A DNA stretch of 64,000 nucleotides from Pseudotabrizicola sediminis (GTDB lineage Bacteria > Pseudomonadota > Alphaproteobacteria > Rhodobacterales > Rhodobacteraceae), in NCBI RefSeq assembly GCF_004745575.1, contig NZ_RPEM01000001.1:248001-312000 (forward strand). The letters run 5' to 3'. Position numbers and translations under genes: made by a program. Below the pieces are notes generated by a model, which was given only the letters and a program-made list of their open reading frames with translations, was not told the DNA's origin and did no database searches. This document shows positions 1 to 7,357 of this stretch, piece by piece; within the stretch, counting starts at the first letter, position 1; each line of letters opens with the position of its first letter.

Positions 1-1038
1 ATCCCGATGTGGAAAATGGGGCCAGCACTTGCCTGCGGCAATGCTTTCATCCTGAAACCGTCCGAGCGTGACCCGTCCGTGCCGATGATGCTGGCCGAAC
101 TGATGCAAGAGGCCGGCCTGCCCGATGGTGTGTTGCAGGTGATCAATGGCGACAAGGACGCGGTCGATGCCATCCTCGACAACCCCGAGATTGCGGGCAT
201 CGGCTTCGTCGGCTCGACCCCGATTGCCGAGTACATCTATGGCCGTGGCTGTGCCAACGGCAAGCGCGTGCAGTGCTTTGGCGGTGCCAAGAACCACATG
301 ATCATCATGCCCGACGCCGATCTGGATCAGGCGGCGGACGCGCTGATCGGTGCCGGTTACGGCGCGGCAGGCGAACGCTGCATGGCGATTTCGGTCGCGG
401 TGCCAGTGGGCGACGAAACCGCCGACCGGCTGATCGAAAAGCTGATCCCGCGGATCGAGGCGCTGAAGGTCGGCCCCTACACGGGCGGAAATGATGTGGA
501 TTACGGCCCCGTGGTGACTGCTGCCGCCAAGGCCAACATCCTGAAACTGGTGGAAACCGGCATTGCCCAAGGCGCGAAACTGGTGGTCGATGGCCGCAAT
601 TTCAACCTGCAAGGCTATGAGGACGGCTTCTTCGTCGGCCCGCATCTGTTTGACCATGTGACCACCGACATGGACATTTACCGCAAGGAGATTTTCGGCC
701 CCGTTCTGTCGACAGTGCGGGCGAAAACCTATGAGGAGGCCATCGGTTACGCGATGGACCACGAATACGGCAATGGCATCGCGCTCTACACCCGCGACGG
801 CGACACGGCGCGCGATTTCGCGCACCGGATCAATGTCGGCATGATCGGGATCAACGTGCCGATCCCGGTGCCTCTGGCGTACCACACCTTTGGCGGCTGG
901 AAAAAGTCGTCCTTCGGTGACCTGAACCAGCACGGGCCGGATGCCTTCCGCTTCTACACCCGGACCAAGACCATCACCTCGCGCTGGCCTTCCGGCATCA
1001 AGGAAGGCGCCAGCCTGAACTTCAAACAGATGGAGTGA
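1..1038 (+). CDS. mmsA: CoA-acylating methylmalonate-semialdehyde dehydrogenase, 5'-truncated by window
   Basis: This is the C-terminal two thirds (345 codons visible) of an aldehyde dehydrogenase of the methylmalonate-semialdehyde type. That enzyme converts (methyl)malonate semialdehyde plus CoA and NAD to propionyl-CoA or acetyl-CoA in valine and myo-inositol breakdown in the cytosol. The reading frame is open from base 1, so the true start lies outside the window and the ATG at 7 is internal. The catalytic cysteine is in GERCMAIS (codon 379-381). The NAD-binding GSTPIAEYIY and the EIFGPVLS motif are in the expected order. The C-terminal FGGWKKSSFGDLNQHG is typical of MmsA rather than generic aldehyde dehydrogenases. 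A strong hairpin follows the stop codon. Confidence 0.93.
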   Translation: MPMWKMGPALACGNAFILKPSERDPSVPMMLAELMQEAGLPDGVLQVINGDKDAVDAILDNPEIAGIGFVGSTPIAEYIYGRGCANGKRVQCFGGAKNHMIIMPDADLDQAADALIGAGYGAAGERCMAISVAVPVGDETADRLIEKLIPRIEALKVGPYTGGNDVDYGPVVTAAAKANILKLVETGIAQGAKLVVDGRNFNLQGYEDGFFVGPHLFDHVTTDMDIYRKEIFGPVLSTVRAKTYEEAIGYAMDHEYGNGIALYTRDGDTARDFAHRINVGMIGINVPIPVPLAYHTFGGWKKSSFGDLNQHGPDAFRFYTRTKTITSRWPSGIKEGASLNFKQME

Positions 1039-1042
1039 TGCA

Positions 1043-1072
1043 AAAAGGGGTGGTCACAAGACCACCCCTTTT
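1043..1072. terminator. Bidirectional hairpin terminator between mmsA and a convergent VPLPA-protein gene
   Basis: A perfect 13-bp stem (AAAAGGGGTGGTC, 1043-1055) pairs with GACCACCCCTTTT (1060-1072) around the loop ACAA. The A-rich left arm and T-rich right arm provide a T-tract on either strand. It can therefore end mmsA on the plus strand and the gene at 1112-1846 on the minus strand. Confidence 0.85.
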
Positions 1073-1111
1073 CAATTCGGCCCGAACCGCAGGCGGGTTC
1101 GGGTCTGACGC

Positions 1112-1846
1112 TCAGGCCGCCTTGCGGCGACGCTTCAGTGCAGCAATGCCACCCATCGCGGTCAGCAGCAGCAACCCACCGGCTGGCAGCGGCACTGCGG
1201 CTGGCGTTTCGATATGCTCGGCCGTCATGCCGGTGATCTTGAACGCATCATGCTTGCCAGAAGCCCCGATGCCGAAGGACAGGACCGAGGGCAGGTCGGT
1301 AAACAATACCTTCGACCCAACCTGGCCCGTCAATGCACGGTCGGTTCCGAGGAACAGGTCAAACATGTCGACGAAGGTTTTCTCTGAAGAAACCAAAGAG
1401 GATTTGCCCCATGGAAAGCAAGCAAAACCCCAAAATTTGCAGGTCGAATGTTTGTCCTCTTCCGTGAAGCTGTCGAAATACGAAAAGGAAACCGATGTCA
1501 CAGCAAGTGGCGTGTCAAAATTGAAGATCACCAGTTCACTCTTGCCCGACCCATCCACGCGGTGATTGTCGGACTTACAGTGGTTTTTATTGTCGCAGAC
1601 GCCAAGGCCGGCATCTTTCCAAGTGGCGACAGCGGATTTTCCGGTGTCGATGTTCTTGCCATTGTTGTAGGTTCCGGCGCTCGCCGTGACCTTTACCGTA
1701 GCATTCTCAAGCGATCCGAACGACAGGGTGTTTTTCCAGCCACTGTTCAAGTTGCTGAAATCAAAAGTATAAGTTGCAGCCTGCGCCGCACCGGCAGAGA
1801 TGCAGGCGGCCACCGCAGCAGCGGCAACCCATTTTGTGTCAATCAT
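1112..1846 (-). CDS. Exported protein with VPLPA-CTERM sorting tail
   Basis: This 244-residue protein has an N-terminal signal peptide (about residues 1-23, ending AGAAQA). Its central domain has no family I recognise. The C-terminal tail is the motif VPLPAGG, a hydrophobic stretch of about 15 residues and the basic end LKRRRKAA. That three-part tail is the VPLPA-CTERM variant of PEP-CTERM signals, which family knowledge links to processing by an exosortase (XrtD type) and delivery to the cell surface or extracellular matrix. No exosortase gene lies in the window. The mature part has several cysteines, including NKNHCKSDN and STCKFWGFACF, so disulfides are possible. The gene is AT-richer than its flanks. 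The functional class is clear; the specific role is unknown. Confidence 0.85.
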   Translation of the reverse strand: MIDTKWVAAAAVAACISAGAAQAATYTFDFSNLNSGWKNTLSFGSLENATVKVTASAGTYNNGKNIDTGKSAVATWKDAGLGVCDNKNHCKSDNHRVDGSGKSELVIFNFDTPLAVTSVSFSYFDSFTEEDKHSTCKFWGFACFPWGKSSLVSSEKTFVDMFDLFLGTDRALTGQVGSKVLFTDLPSVLSFGIGASGKHDAFKITGMTAEHIETPAAVPLPAGGLLLLTAMGGIAALKRRRKAA

Positions 1847-1959
1847 TGTCAGTTCCGATACAGTTCAAGTTTAAACGTTCGCGACCCGACAATGCCCATT
1901 ACCCCAGTCTGATCCGTGCCTGTGATATGTCAGAAAGGTGATTCAAATGCTATGTTTAG

Positions 1960-1998
1960 AAAGCGTTTAGGGCCCCATGGAACGGCGACAAAGCGTTT
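1960..1998. promoter_or_regulatory. Two direct AAAGCGTTT repeats 30 bp apart
   Basis: AAAGCGTTT occurs at 1960-1968 and 1990-1998, so the centres are exactly 30 bp (about three helical turns) apart. They lie 115-150 bp upstream of the VPLPA gene that starts at 1846 on the minus strand. The spacing fits a pair of sites bound on the same DNA face. This is a sequence observation only; I do not recognise the regulator. Confidence 0.3.
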
Positions 1999-2079
1999 CT
2001 GAAAGTGAAACGGCTCTCCAGGGCACCGGCCGCGCAGAGTATTGGCGTGCTGTGCGGTTCAGGAAAAAACCCAGGCAAT

Positions 2080-2104
2080 AAAAAGGCGGCCCCGAAAGGC
2101 CGCC
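2080..2104 (-). terminator. Rho-independent terminator of the second VPLPA-protein gene
   Basis: GGCGGCC (2085-2091) pairs with GGCCGCC (2098-2104). Read on the minus strand, the stem is followed directly by TTTTT. It lies 26 bases past the stop of the gene at 2130-2756. Confidence 0.85.
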
Positions 2105-2129
2105 CTGTCTTCATAAAATATCGTACCCG

Positions 2130-2756
2130 TCAGGCGCGCTTGCGACGCCGCAGGGCAGCAAGACCACCAAGACCCGCGATCATCAACCAACCAGCGGCTG
2201 GTAGTGGGATCGTTGGCGGCGGCGGAGGAGCGTCACCTTTCGCAGAGAACAAGGAGATATTAGACAGACCGGCATTGTTTTCACTGTCGGTGAACAAATC
2301 CAAATTGGTCCACTTACCGCCCTCCTGACTTGCAGCTGTATTCAAAAGATATGCAACATTGCTGCCGGAACCCTTCAACACGAAAGCGTAAACCATGTTC
2401 GTGGCAAACGAAAACGAGTCAATCAGAGACCACATCCCACCCGAATTTCCAGGGTTCGAAGTAAGCGAGAACACAGCGAGCGGAGAATCGTCATCAAGGG
2501 AAGTGCCACCGCTGCTGTTAGTCTCAAGCTTCGTCAAAAGCGACCATTCATTGTAGCCGAAAACGCCTGCACCGGCATTGAAACCGTTCATCTGACCTGT
2601 TTTGACGTTACCGCCAGTTCCGCCTGGGATTCCTGCTAAGCAAGCAGTCGACGTTGTAAAATTACCGATGTTGCAGATTGTGGCGGATGCCGTTGACGCC
2701 GCCACGGCAAACGCCAGACCGGCCGCAGCACCCATGACGTAAGATTTCATTCCCAT
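2130..2756 (-). CDS. Exported protein with VPLPA-type (IPLPA) sorting tail
   Basis: This 208-residue protein has a signal peptide (about residues 1-25, ending STASA) and a Ser/Gly/Asn-rich mature region with no recognised catalytic motif. A proline run (DAPPPPPT) leads into the C-terminal IPLPAAG, a hydrophobic segment and the basic end LRRRKRA. The tail matches the VPLPA-CTERM group, so export and exosortase-dependent surface display or release are inferred. The start is preceded by a good Shine-Dalgarno (GAGGGGAAA); a second ATG two codons in is possible. It shares tail type and orientation with the gene at 1112-1846, but the mature regions do not look alike, so the two are not an obvious tandem duplication. 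Base composition is AT-rich for this chromosome. Confidence 0.82.
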   Translation of the reverse strand: MGMKSYVMGAAAGLAFAVAASTASATICNIGNFTTSTACLAGIPGGTGGNVKTGQMNGFNAGAGVFGYNEWSLLTKLETNSSGGTSLDDDSPLAVFSLTSNPGNSGGMWSLIDSFSFATNMVYAFVLKGSGSNVAYLLNTAASQEGGKWTNLDLFTDSENNAGLSNISLFSAKGDAPPPPPTIPLPAAGWLMIAGLGGLAALRRRKRA

Positions 2757-2804
2757 TTTTAATTTCCCCTCGCTAAGAAATTCCGGGCAAAAATGCCTTG
2801 CCGC

Positions 2805-2825
2805 GGCTAGTGATCGCCCCTAGCC
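2805..2825. promoter_or_regulatory. Inverted repeat GGCTAG-N9-CTAGCC
   Basis: Perfect 6-bp arms at 2805-2810 and 2820-2825, about 50-70 bp upstream of the VPLPA gene start at 2756. The position is compatible with an operator or promoter-proximal site. The binding protein is unknown. Confidence 0.35.
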
Positions 2826-2870
2826 TTAATTTTGCCTTGTTTGACGGTGCTTTCCCAAGCAAATCGACCA

Positions 2871-2896
2871 AACCTGTGCATTTTCGAGCACAGGTT
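2871..2896. promoter_or_regulatory. Inverted repeat AACCTGTGC-N8-GCACAGGTT
   Basis: Perfect 9-bp arms at 2871-2879 and 2888-2896 with an 8-base centre, giving a 26-bp dyad. The size and symmetry suit a dimeric helix-turn-helix repressor or activator. It lies about 115-140 bp upstream of the VPLPA gene at 2130-2756. I see no adjacent regulator gene. Confidence 0.4.
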
Positions 2897-2933
2897 GCAT
2901 ATGATAGCGGCAACAATACAGGAATACACGCTC

Positions 2934-2953
2934 AGGTTACGAATTGTTAACCT
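2934..2953. promoter_or_regulatory. Inverted repeat AGGTTA-N8-TAACCT
   Basis: Perfect 6-bp arms at 2934-2939 and 2948-2953, again with an 8-base centre. The arms share the AGGTT/AACCT core with the dyad at 2871-2896, 60 bp away. This suggests two related sites for one regulator. Confidence 0.35.
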
Positions 2954-3072
2954 TTGCGAAACAGCGCCTCAAAACCTGAAACCGAATCACCGCCTCAGGC
3001 CGGCCCGCAACCTACCGCCTCAACGGTATAAAAAAGTGATTGTTGCCAATTGCTGAACGCCAGACATCGACG

Positions 3073-3093
3073 AAAAATGCCTGCCAACGCAGG
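3073..3093 (-). terminator. Probable uvrA terminator
   Basis: On the minus strand CCTGC-GTTG-GCAGG (3080-3093) is followed by CATTTTTCG. The stem is short (5 bp) but has a clear T-run. It sits about 57 bases past the uvrA stop codon. Confidence 0.5.
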
Positions 3094-3149
3094 TTTTCCG
3101 GCCCCCCGCATCCCCGCACCAAACACAATCCCGGGGTTTCACCACGCCG

Positions 3150-6014
3150 CTACTCTGCCGCCACCCGCCGGGGTTTGAGCATGTCTTTCAGGTAGCGCCC
3201 GGTGTGGCTGGTCGTGACCTTGGCCACATCCTCGGGCGTGCCTTCCGCCACCACCTGCCCGCCGCCATCGCCGCCCTCGGGGCCGATGTCGATGATCCAG
3301 TCGGCGGTCTTGATCACGTCTAGGTTGTGTTCGATCACCACCACCGTATTGCCCTGCTCGACCAGCTCGTGCAGCACTTCAAGCAGTTTGCGCACATCTT
3401 CAAAGTGCAGCCCGGTCGTCGGCTCATCCAGAATATAGAGCGTGCGGCCTGTGGCACGGCGGCTGAGCTCCTTGGACAGCTTCACCCGCTGCGCCTCGCC
3501 GCCCGACAGTGTGGTCGCCTGCTGGCCCACCTTGATATAGCCAAGCCCCACCTGACACAGCGCATCCATCTTGTCACGAATGGCAGGCACCGCCTGGAAA
3601 AAGCCCTGCGCTTCTTCACATGTCATATCAAGAACGTCTGATATGCTCTTGTCTTTGAACTTTATTTCCAAAGTCTCGCGGTTATAGCGCTTACCCTTGC
3701 AGGTCTCGCAGGTGACGTAAACATCGGGCAGGAAGTTCATCTCGATCTTCAGCACGCCATCGCCCTGACAGGCCTCGCACCGCCCGCCCTTGACGTTGAA
3801 CGAAAACCGCCCCGGCTGATAGCCGCGTGCTTTAGATTCAGGCAGCCCGGCGAACCAGTCGCGGATCGGGCCGAAAGCCCCGGTATAGGTGGCGGGGTTG
3901 GACCGTGGCGTGCGCCCGATCGCGCGCTGGTCGATGTCGATCACCTTGTCCAGATGTTCGAACCCGGTGATCGTCTCGCAGGGTGCCGGTGTTTCACGCG
4001 CGCCGTTCAGCTTGCCGGCGGCGGTCTTGAACAGCGTCTCGATGGTCAGCGTGGATTTGCCCCCACCCGACACGCCGGTGACGCAGACAAACCGGCCCAA
4101 GGGGAAGGTCACGGTGACATTTTGCAGATTGTTGCCAGTCGCCCCCACCACGGTCAGCTTCTTGCCGCTGCCCTTGCGCCGCACCTTGGGCACCGCAATT
4201 TCCCGCGCGCCGGACAGATACTGCCCGGTCAGGCTGGCGGGGTCAGCAGCGACCTGTGCGGGCGTGCCGTGCGCAATCACGCGGCCGCCATGCACCCCGG
4301 CGCCGGGGCCTATGTCGAAGACATAATCCGCCTCGCGGATCGCATCTTCGTCATGTTCGACCACCAGGACGGTATTGCCCTGATCGCGCAGGTTTTTCAG
4401 TGTGGTCAGCAGCCGGTCATTGTCGCGCTGGTGCAAGCCGATGCTGGGTTCGTCCAGCACATAGAGCACGCCTGTCAGCCCCGATCCGATCTGGCTGGCC
4501 AGCCGGATGCGTTGGCTTTCCCCCCCCGACAACGTGCCCGCGTTGCGCGACAGCGTCAGATAATTCAGCCCCACATTGACCAGAAAGCCCAACCGCTCGC
4601 GGATTTCCTTCAAAATCGCGCGGGCGATTTCGTTCTTCTGCCCGGTCAGCGCCTCCGGCACGGTCTGAATCCAGATATGCGCCTCATGGATCGACATGCG
4701 CACCACTTGGCCCACATGCAGACCGCCGATCTTCACCGCCAGAGCCTCGGGGCGCAGGCGATAGCCGCCACAGGCGCCGCAGTCGCGATTGTTCTGGAAC
4801 CGCTCCATATCCTCACGCGACCAGGCGGAATCGGTTTCCTTGTAACGGCGCTCCATGTTCGGGATCACGCCTTCGAACACCCGGCGCACCTTGTACACGC
4901 GGCCGCCCTCGTCATAGGAAAAGTCGATCTCCTCGCCATGTGATCCATGCAGGAACAGCTGGTGCACATGGGCGGGCAGGTCTTTCCACTTCTTCTTCTT
5001 GTCGAACTCATAGTGCTTGGCGAGCGCATCAATGGTCTGGGTGAAGTACGGCGATTTCGACTTCGACCATGGCGCAATCGCGCCCTGCATCAGGGTCAGC
5101 CCCTGATCGGGCACCACAAGGCGTTCGTCAAAGAACAGCTCCACCCCCAGCCCGTCACAGACCGGGCAGGCCCCAAAGGGCGCGTTGAACGAAAACAGCC
5201 GCGGCTCGATCTCGGCAATGGTGAAGCCAGAAACAGGACAGGCGAATTTCTCGGAATAGGTCGTGCGCTCGCCCTCGGCACCCTCTTCGGCGGGCGCGGT
5301 CTCCACCACGGCAATGCCATCGGCAAGGTTCAGCGCGGTGCGGAAACTGTCGGCCAGCCGCGTCTCCAGCCCTTCGCGCACGACAATCCGGTCGACCACC
5401 ACGTCGATGTTGTGGCGGAACTTCTTGTCCAGCGTGGGCGGCTCTTCCAGCTCGTGAAACGCGCCATTGACCTTGACCCGCTGAAAGCCCTGCTTGCGCA
5501 GATCAAGGAACTCTTTCTTGTACTCGCCTTTCCGGTCGCGCACGATGGGGGCCAGCAGATAGGCGCGGCTGCCCTCGGGCATCGCCATCACCGCATCCAC
5601 CATATCCTGCACCTGCATCGCGGTGATCGGCAGGCCGGTGGCGGGGGAATAGGGCGTGCCGACGCGGGCAAACAGCAGGCGCAGATAGTCGTAGATCTCG
5701 GTCACCGTGCCAACGGTCGATCGCGGGTTCTTGCTGGTGGTCTTCTGCTCGATGGAAATGGCAGGGCTCAGCCCCGAGATGTGGTCCACATCCGGCTTGC
5801 CCATCATGTCGAGGAACTGCCGCGCATAGGCCGACAGCGACTCGACATAGCGCCTCTGGCCTTCCGCATAGATCGTGTCAAAGGCGAGGCTGGATTTGCC
5901 CGACCCCGACAGCCCGGTAATGACCACCAGCTGGTCGCGGGGAATATCCACATCAATGTTCTTGAGGTTGTGTTCGCGCGCGCCGCGCACCTCGATGAAC
6001 TTTTGTTCCGCCAT
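3150..6014 (-). CDS. uvrA: Excinuclease ABC subunit A
   Basis: UvrA (954 residues; E. coli 940) is the damage-recognition ATPase of nucleotide excision repair. It loads UvrB onto lesions as a dimer. Two ABC ATPase halves are visible: a first Walker [10 protein letters not shown] at about residue 34, a second (GVSGGGKST) at about 650, and two ABC signatures ([13 protein letters not shown] and [13 protein letters not shown]). Zinc-module cysteines occur as CPVC, CGAC and the CEAC...CETC pair. All expected parts are present and the gene looks intact. An SOS-type operator lies 66 bases upstream, so LexA control is likely. Confidence 0.98.
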   Translation of the reverse strand: MAEQKFIEVRGAREHNLKNIDVDIPRDQLVVITGLSGSGKSSLAFDTIYAEGQRRYVESLSAYARQFLDMMGKPDVDHISGLSPAISIEQKTTSKNPRSTVGTVTEIYDYLRLLFARVGTPYSPATGLPITAMQVQDMVDAVMAMPEGSRAYLLAPIVRDRKGEYKKEFLDLRKQGFQRVKVNGAFHELEEPPTLDKKFRHNIDVVVDRIVVREGLETRLADSFRTALNLADGIAVVETAPAEEGAEGERTTYSEKFACPVSGFTIAEIEPRLFSFNAPFGACPVCDGLGVELFFDERLVVPDQGLTLMQGAIAPWSKSKSPYFTQTIDALAKHYEFDKKKKWKDLPAHVHQLFLHGSHGEEIDFSYDEGGRVYKVRRVFEGVIPNMERRYKETDSAWSREDMERFQNNRDCGACGGYRLRPEALAVKIGGLHVGQVVRMSIHEAHIWIQTVPEALTGQKNEIARAILKEIRERLGFLVNVGLNYLTLSRNAGTLSGGESQRIRLASQIGSGLTGVLYVLDEPSIGLHQRDNDRLLTTLKNLRDQGNTVLVVEHDEDAIREADYVFDIGPGAGVHGGRVIAHGTPAQVAADPASLTGQYLSGAREIAVPKVRRKGSGKKLTVVGATGNNLQNVTVTFPLGRFVCVTGVSGGGKSTLTIETLFKTAAGKLNGARETPAPCETITGFEHLDKVIDIDQRAIGRTPRSNPATYTGAFGPIRDWFAGLPESKARGYQPGRFSFNVKGGRCEACQGDGVLKIEMNFLPDVYVTCETCKGKRYNRETLEIKFKDKSISDVLDMTCEEAQGFFQAVPAIRDKMDALCQVGLGYIKVGQQATTLSGGEAQRVKLSKELSRRATGRTLYILDEPTTGLHFEDVRKLLEVLHELVEQGNTVVVIEHNLDVIKTADWIIDIGPEGGDGGGQVVAEGTPEDVAKVTTSHTGRYLKDMLKPRRVAAE

Positions 6015-6075
6015 GACATCACCCCGTAATCAAGGCCCACAGATAGGGGCTTTCGCGCGAGTCTCCAAGGCGAAA

Positions 6076-6094
6076 TTAAGAACAGATTAAGAAC
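6076..6094 (-). promoter_or_regulatory. LexA-type SOS box overlapping a CtrA-type motif, upstream of uvrA
   Basis: The plus strand carries a direct repeat TTAAGAAC-AGA-TTAAGAAC (6076-6094). GAAC-N7-GAAC at 6080-6094 reads GTTC-N7-GTTC on the coding strand, the LexA operator known for Rhodobacter and other alphaproteobacteria. The same bases also give TTAA-N7-TTAA at 6076-6090, the consensus half-site layout of the cell-cycle regulator CtrA. The site is 66-80 bases before the uvrA start. The LexA assignment is strong by position and motif; CtrA binding is only a motif match. Confidence 0.8.
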
Positions 6095-6109
6095 ACGCGA
6101 AAAAGCCGG

Positions 6110-7270
6110 TCAGATGGCCCGCGCTCGCCGCCGCGCCTGCACCGCATGCAGGCCAATGCCCATGGCGCAGGCGAAGCCCGCCACCAGTGCCAGCCCCCAG
6201 GGCCCCGCGCCAATGAGCAGCGCCGCCAGCACCGGCGTGCCGGTGGTGGTGCCCAGATTGCCCAGTTGCGCAATCGCCCCCGCCGCCTGCGCCCGGTCCT
6301 CCGGCGTGGCGTTCAGCTCGGGGATCGCGGCGAAACTCGCGCCTTGTACAATCCCCAGTGCCGCCGCCACCCACAAGGCACCCGCCACCATGCCCGCGCC
6401 CTGTCCCCAGAACAGCGCCAGCAGAACAAACCCCGGCACCGCCGCCAGATAGCCTCCTTGCACCACCCGCACCGCCGACATCCGGCCCAGCAACCACACC
6501 CCCAGCGTCAGCGACAGCGCGATGGAGATCAGCGGCATCCCCGCCGCCGCAAACGCCCGCTGCGCCAATGGCACATCCGGTGGCACCAAGGTCAGCACCG
6601 CAACATACAAAAAGGTATAGCAAAAGAACCCCATCGCCGGGGCCGACAACCGGGGCGAGGCATAGATCGCCACATGCTGCGCCAGCACGCCCCTTTGCGC
6701 CCCTTGCGGCGCTGCCGGATCACCCGGCAACACCAGCGCCAGACACAGCGCCATTCCCGCCATCCAGAGCGCATGCGCCACATACACACCCGCCGCGCCA
6801 TAGGCCACCAGCAAAGGTGGTGCCGCCAAGGCCAGCACCGCATAGGTCACGCCAAAGAAACTTGACCACAGCGTCATCGCCAACCCGCGATAGCGCTCCG
6901 CCGCCAACCCCGCAATCAGCGTCGGCCCCACCACAACAATCGCCAGATGCGACACGCCCTCGATCACCCGGCTGGCGATCATCACCGGATAGGACAGGCC
7001 CAGCGATTGCAGCGCACTCATCGCAGCCCCCATCGCAAGCGCGGCAACAATCGCCCGCCGCGGCCCGATCCGCGCCACGAACATCCCCGCCGTGGTGCCA
7101 AACACCAGCCCGACGATGCCGACAATCGACACAATCAGCCCCAGCGCCACCGGCGACGCGCCGACATACTGTTCCGCCAAAGCCTCAAACAGCACCGAGA
7201 TCTTGCCAAACTGCGCCGCAGCCCCCAGCCCCGCCGCCCAGATCGCCAGCACCGTCACCGCAGCCCGCAT
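6110..7270 (-). CDS. MFS transporter
   Basis: This 386-residue, strongly hydrophobic protein has about 12 predicted membrane segments and belongs to the major facilitator superfamily. It shows the MFS loop signature in degenerate form (GMFVARIGPRRAI, about residues 60-75) between helices 2 and 3. The substrate cannot be read from the sequence. The sequence suggests a small drug/metabolite-type carrier, but that is a guess. It is encoded alone between uvrA and lpdA, on the same strand as both. A GC-rich repeat element with hairpins separates it from lpdA. Confidence 0.8.
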   Translation of the reverse strand: MRAAVTVLAIWAAGLGAAAQFGKISVLFEALAEQYVGASPVALGLIVSIVGIVGLVFGTTAGMFVARIGPRRAIVAALAMGAAMSALQSLGLSYPVMIASRVIEGVSHLAIVVVGPTLIAGLAAERYRGLAMTLWSSFFGVTYAVLALAAPPLLVAYGAAGVYVAHALWMAGMALCLALVLPGDPAAPQGAQRGVLAQHVAIYASPRLSAPAMGFFCYTFLYVAVLTLVPPDVPLAQRAFAAAGMPLISIALSLTLGVWLLGRMSAVRVVQGGYLAAVPGFVLLALFWGQGAGMVAGALWVAAALGIVQGASFAAIPELNATPEDRAQAAGAIAQLGNLGTTTGTPVLAALLIGAGPWGLALVAGFACAMGIGLHAVQARRRARAI

Positions 7271-7285
7271 GACCGGCCCTTCATC

Positions 7286-7346
7286 TGTTCAAAAATATCC
7301 TCGGGGGGTGAGGCGCGTAGCGCCGAGGGGGGCGGAAAGCCCCCCT
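7286..7346. repeat. GC-rich intergenic repeat element, copy A
   Basis: An AT-rich head (GTTCAAAAATATCCTCGGGGGG) is followed by two hairpins: GGCGC-GTA-GCGCC (7312-7324) and GGGGGGC-GGAAA-GCCCCCC (7327-7345). The same head-plus-G-run layout recurs at 39388-39435 and 45534-45578. The second hairpin lies 12 bases past the lpdA stop and can act as its terminator on the minus strand. Confidence 0.55.
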
Positions 7347-7357
7347 GACCCCGCCGG

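Larger units (their letters stand above)
2757..3149. other. Gene-free AT-rich intergenic region
   Basis: These 393 bases hold no convincing gene. They contain the promoter side of the VPLPA gene at 2130-2756 and three separate inverted repeats (2805-2825, 2871-2896, 2934-2953). A weak hairpin near 3073-3093 can end uvrA transcription. The possible 74-codon plus-strand frame at 2832-3056 starts with TTG, has no ribosome-binding site and resembles no known protein. Confidence 0.7.

Noticed and set aside
1035-1565. 176-codon plus-strand frame after mmsA
   Set aside because: It runs through the mmsA terminator and antisense to the VPLPA-protein gene, which has a clear signal peptide and sorting tail.
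2832-3056. 74-codon plus-strand frame in the intergenic region before uvrA
   Set aside because: TTG start, no ribosome-binding site, no recognisable domain, and it runs through two inverted repeats.
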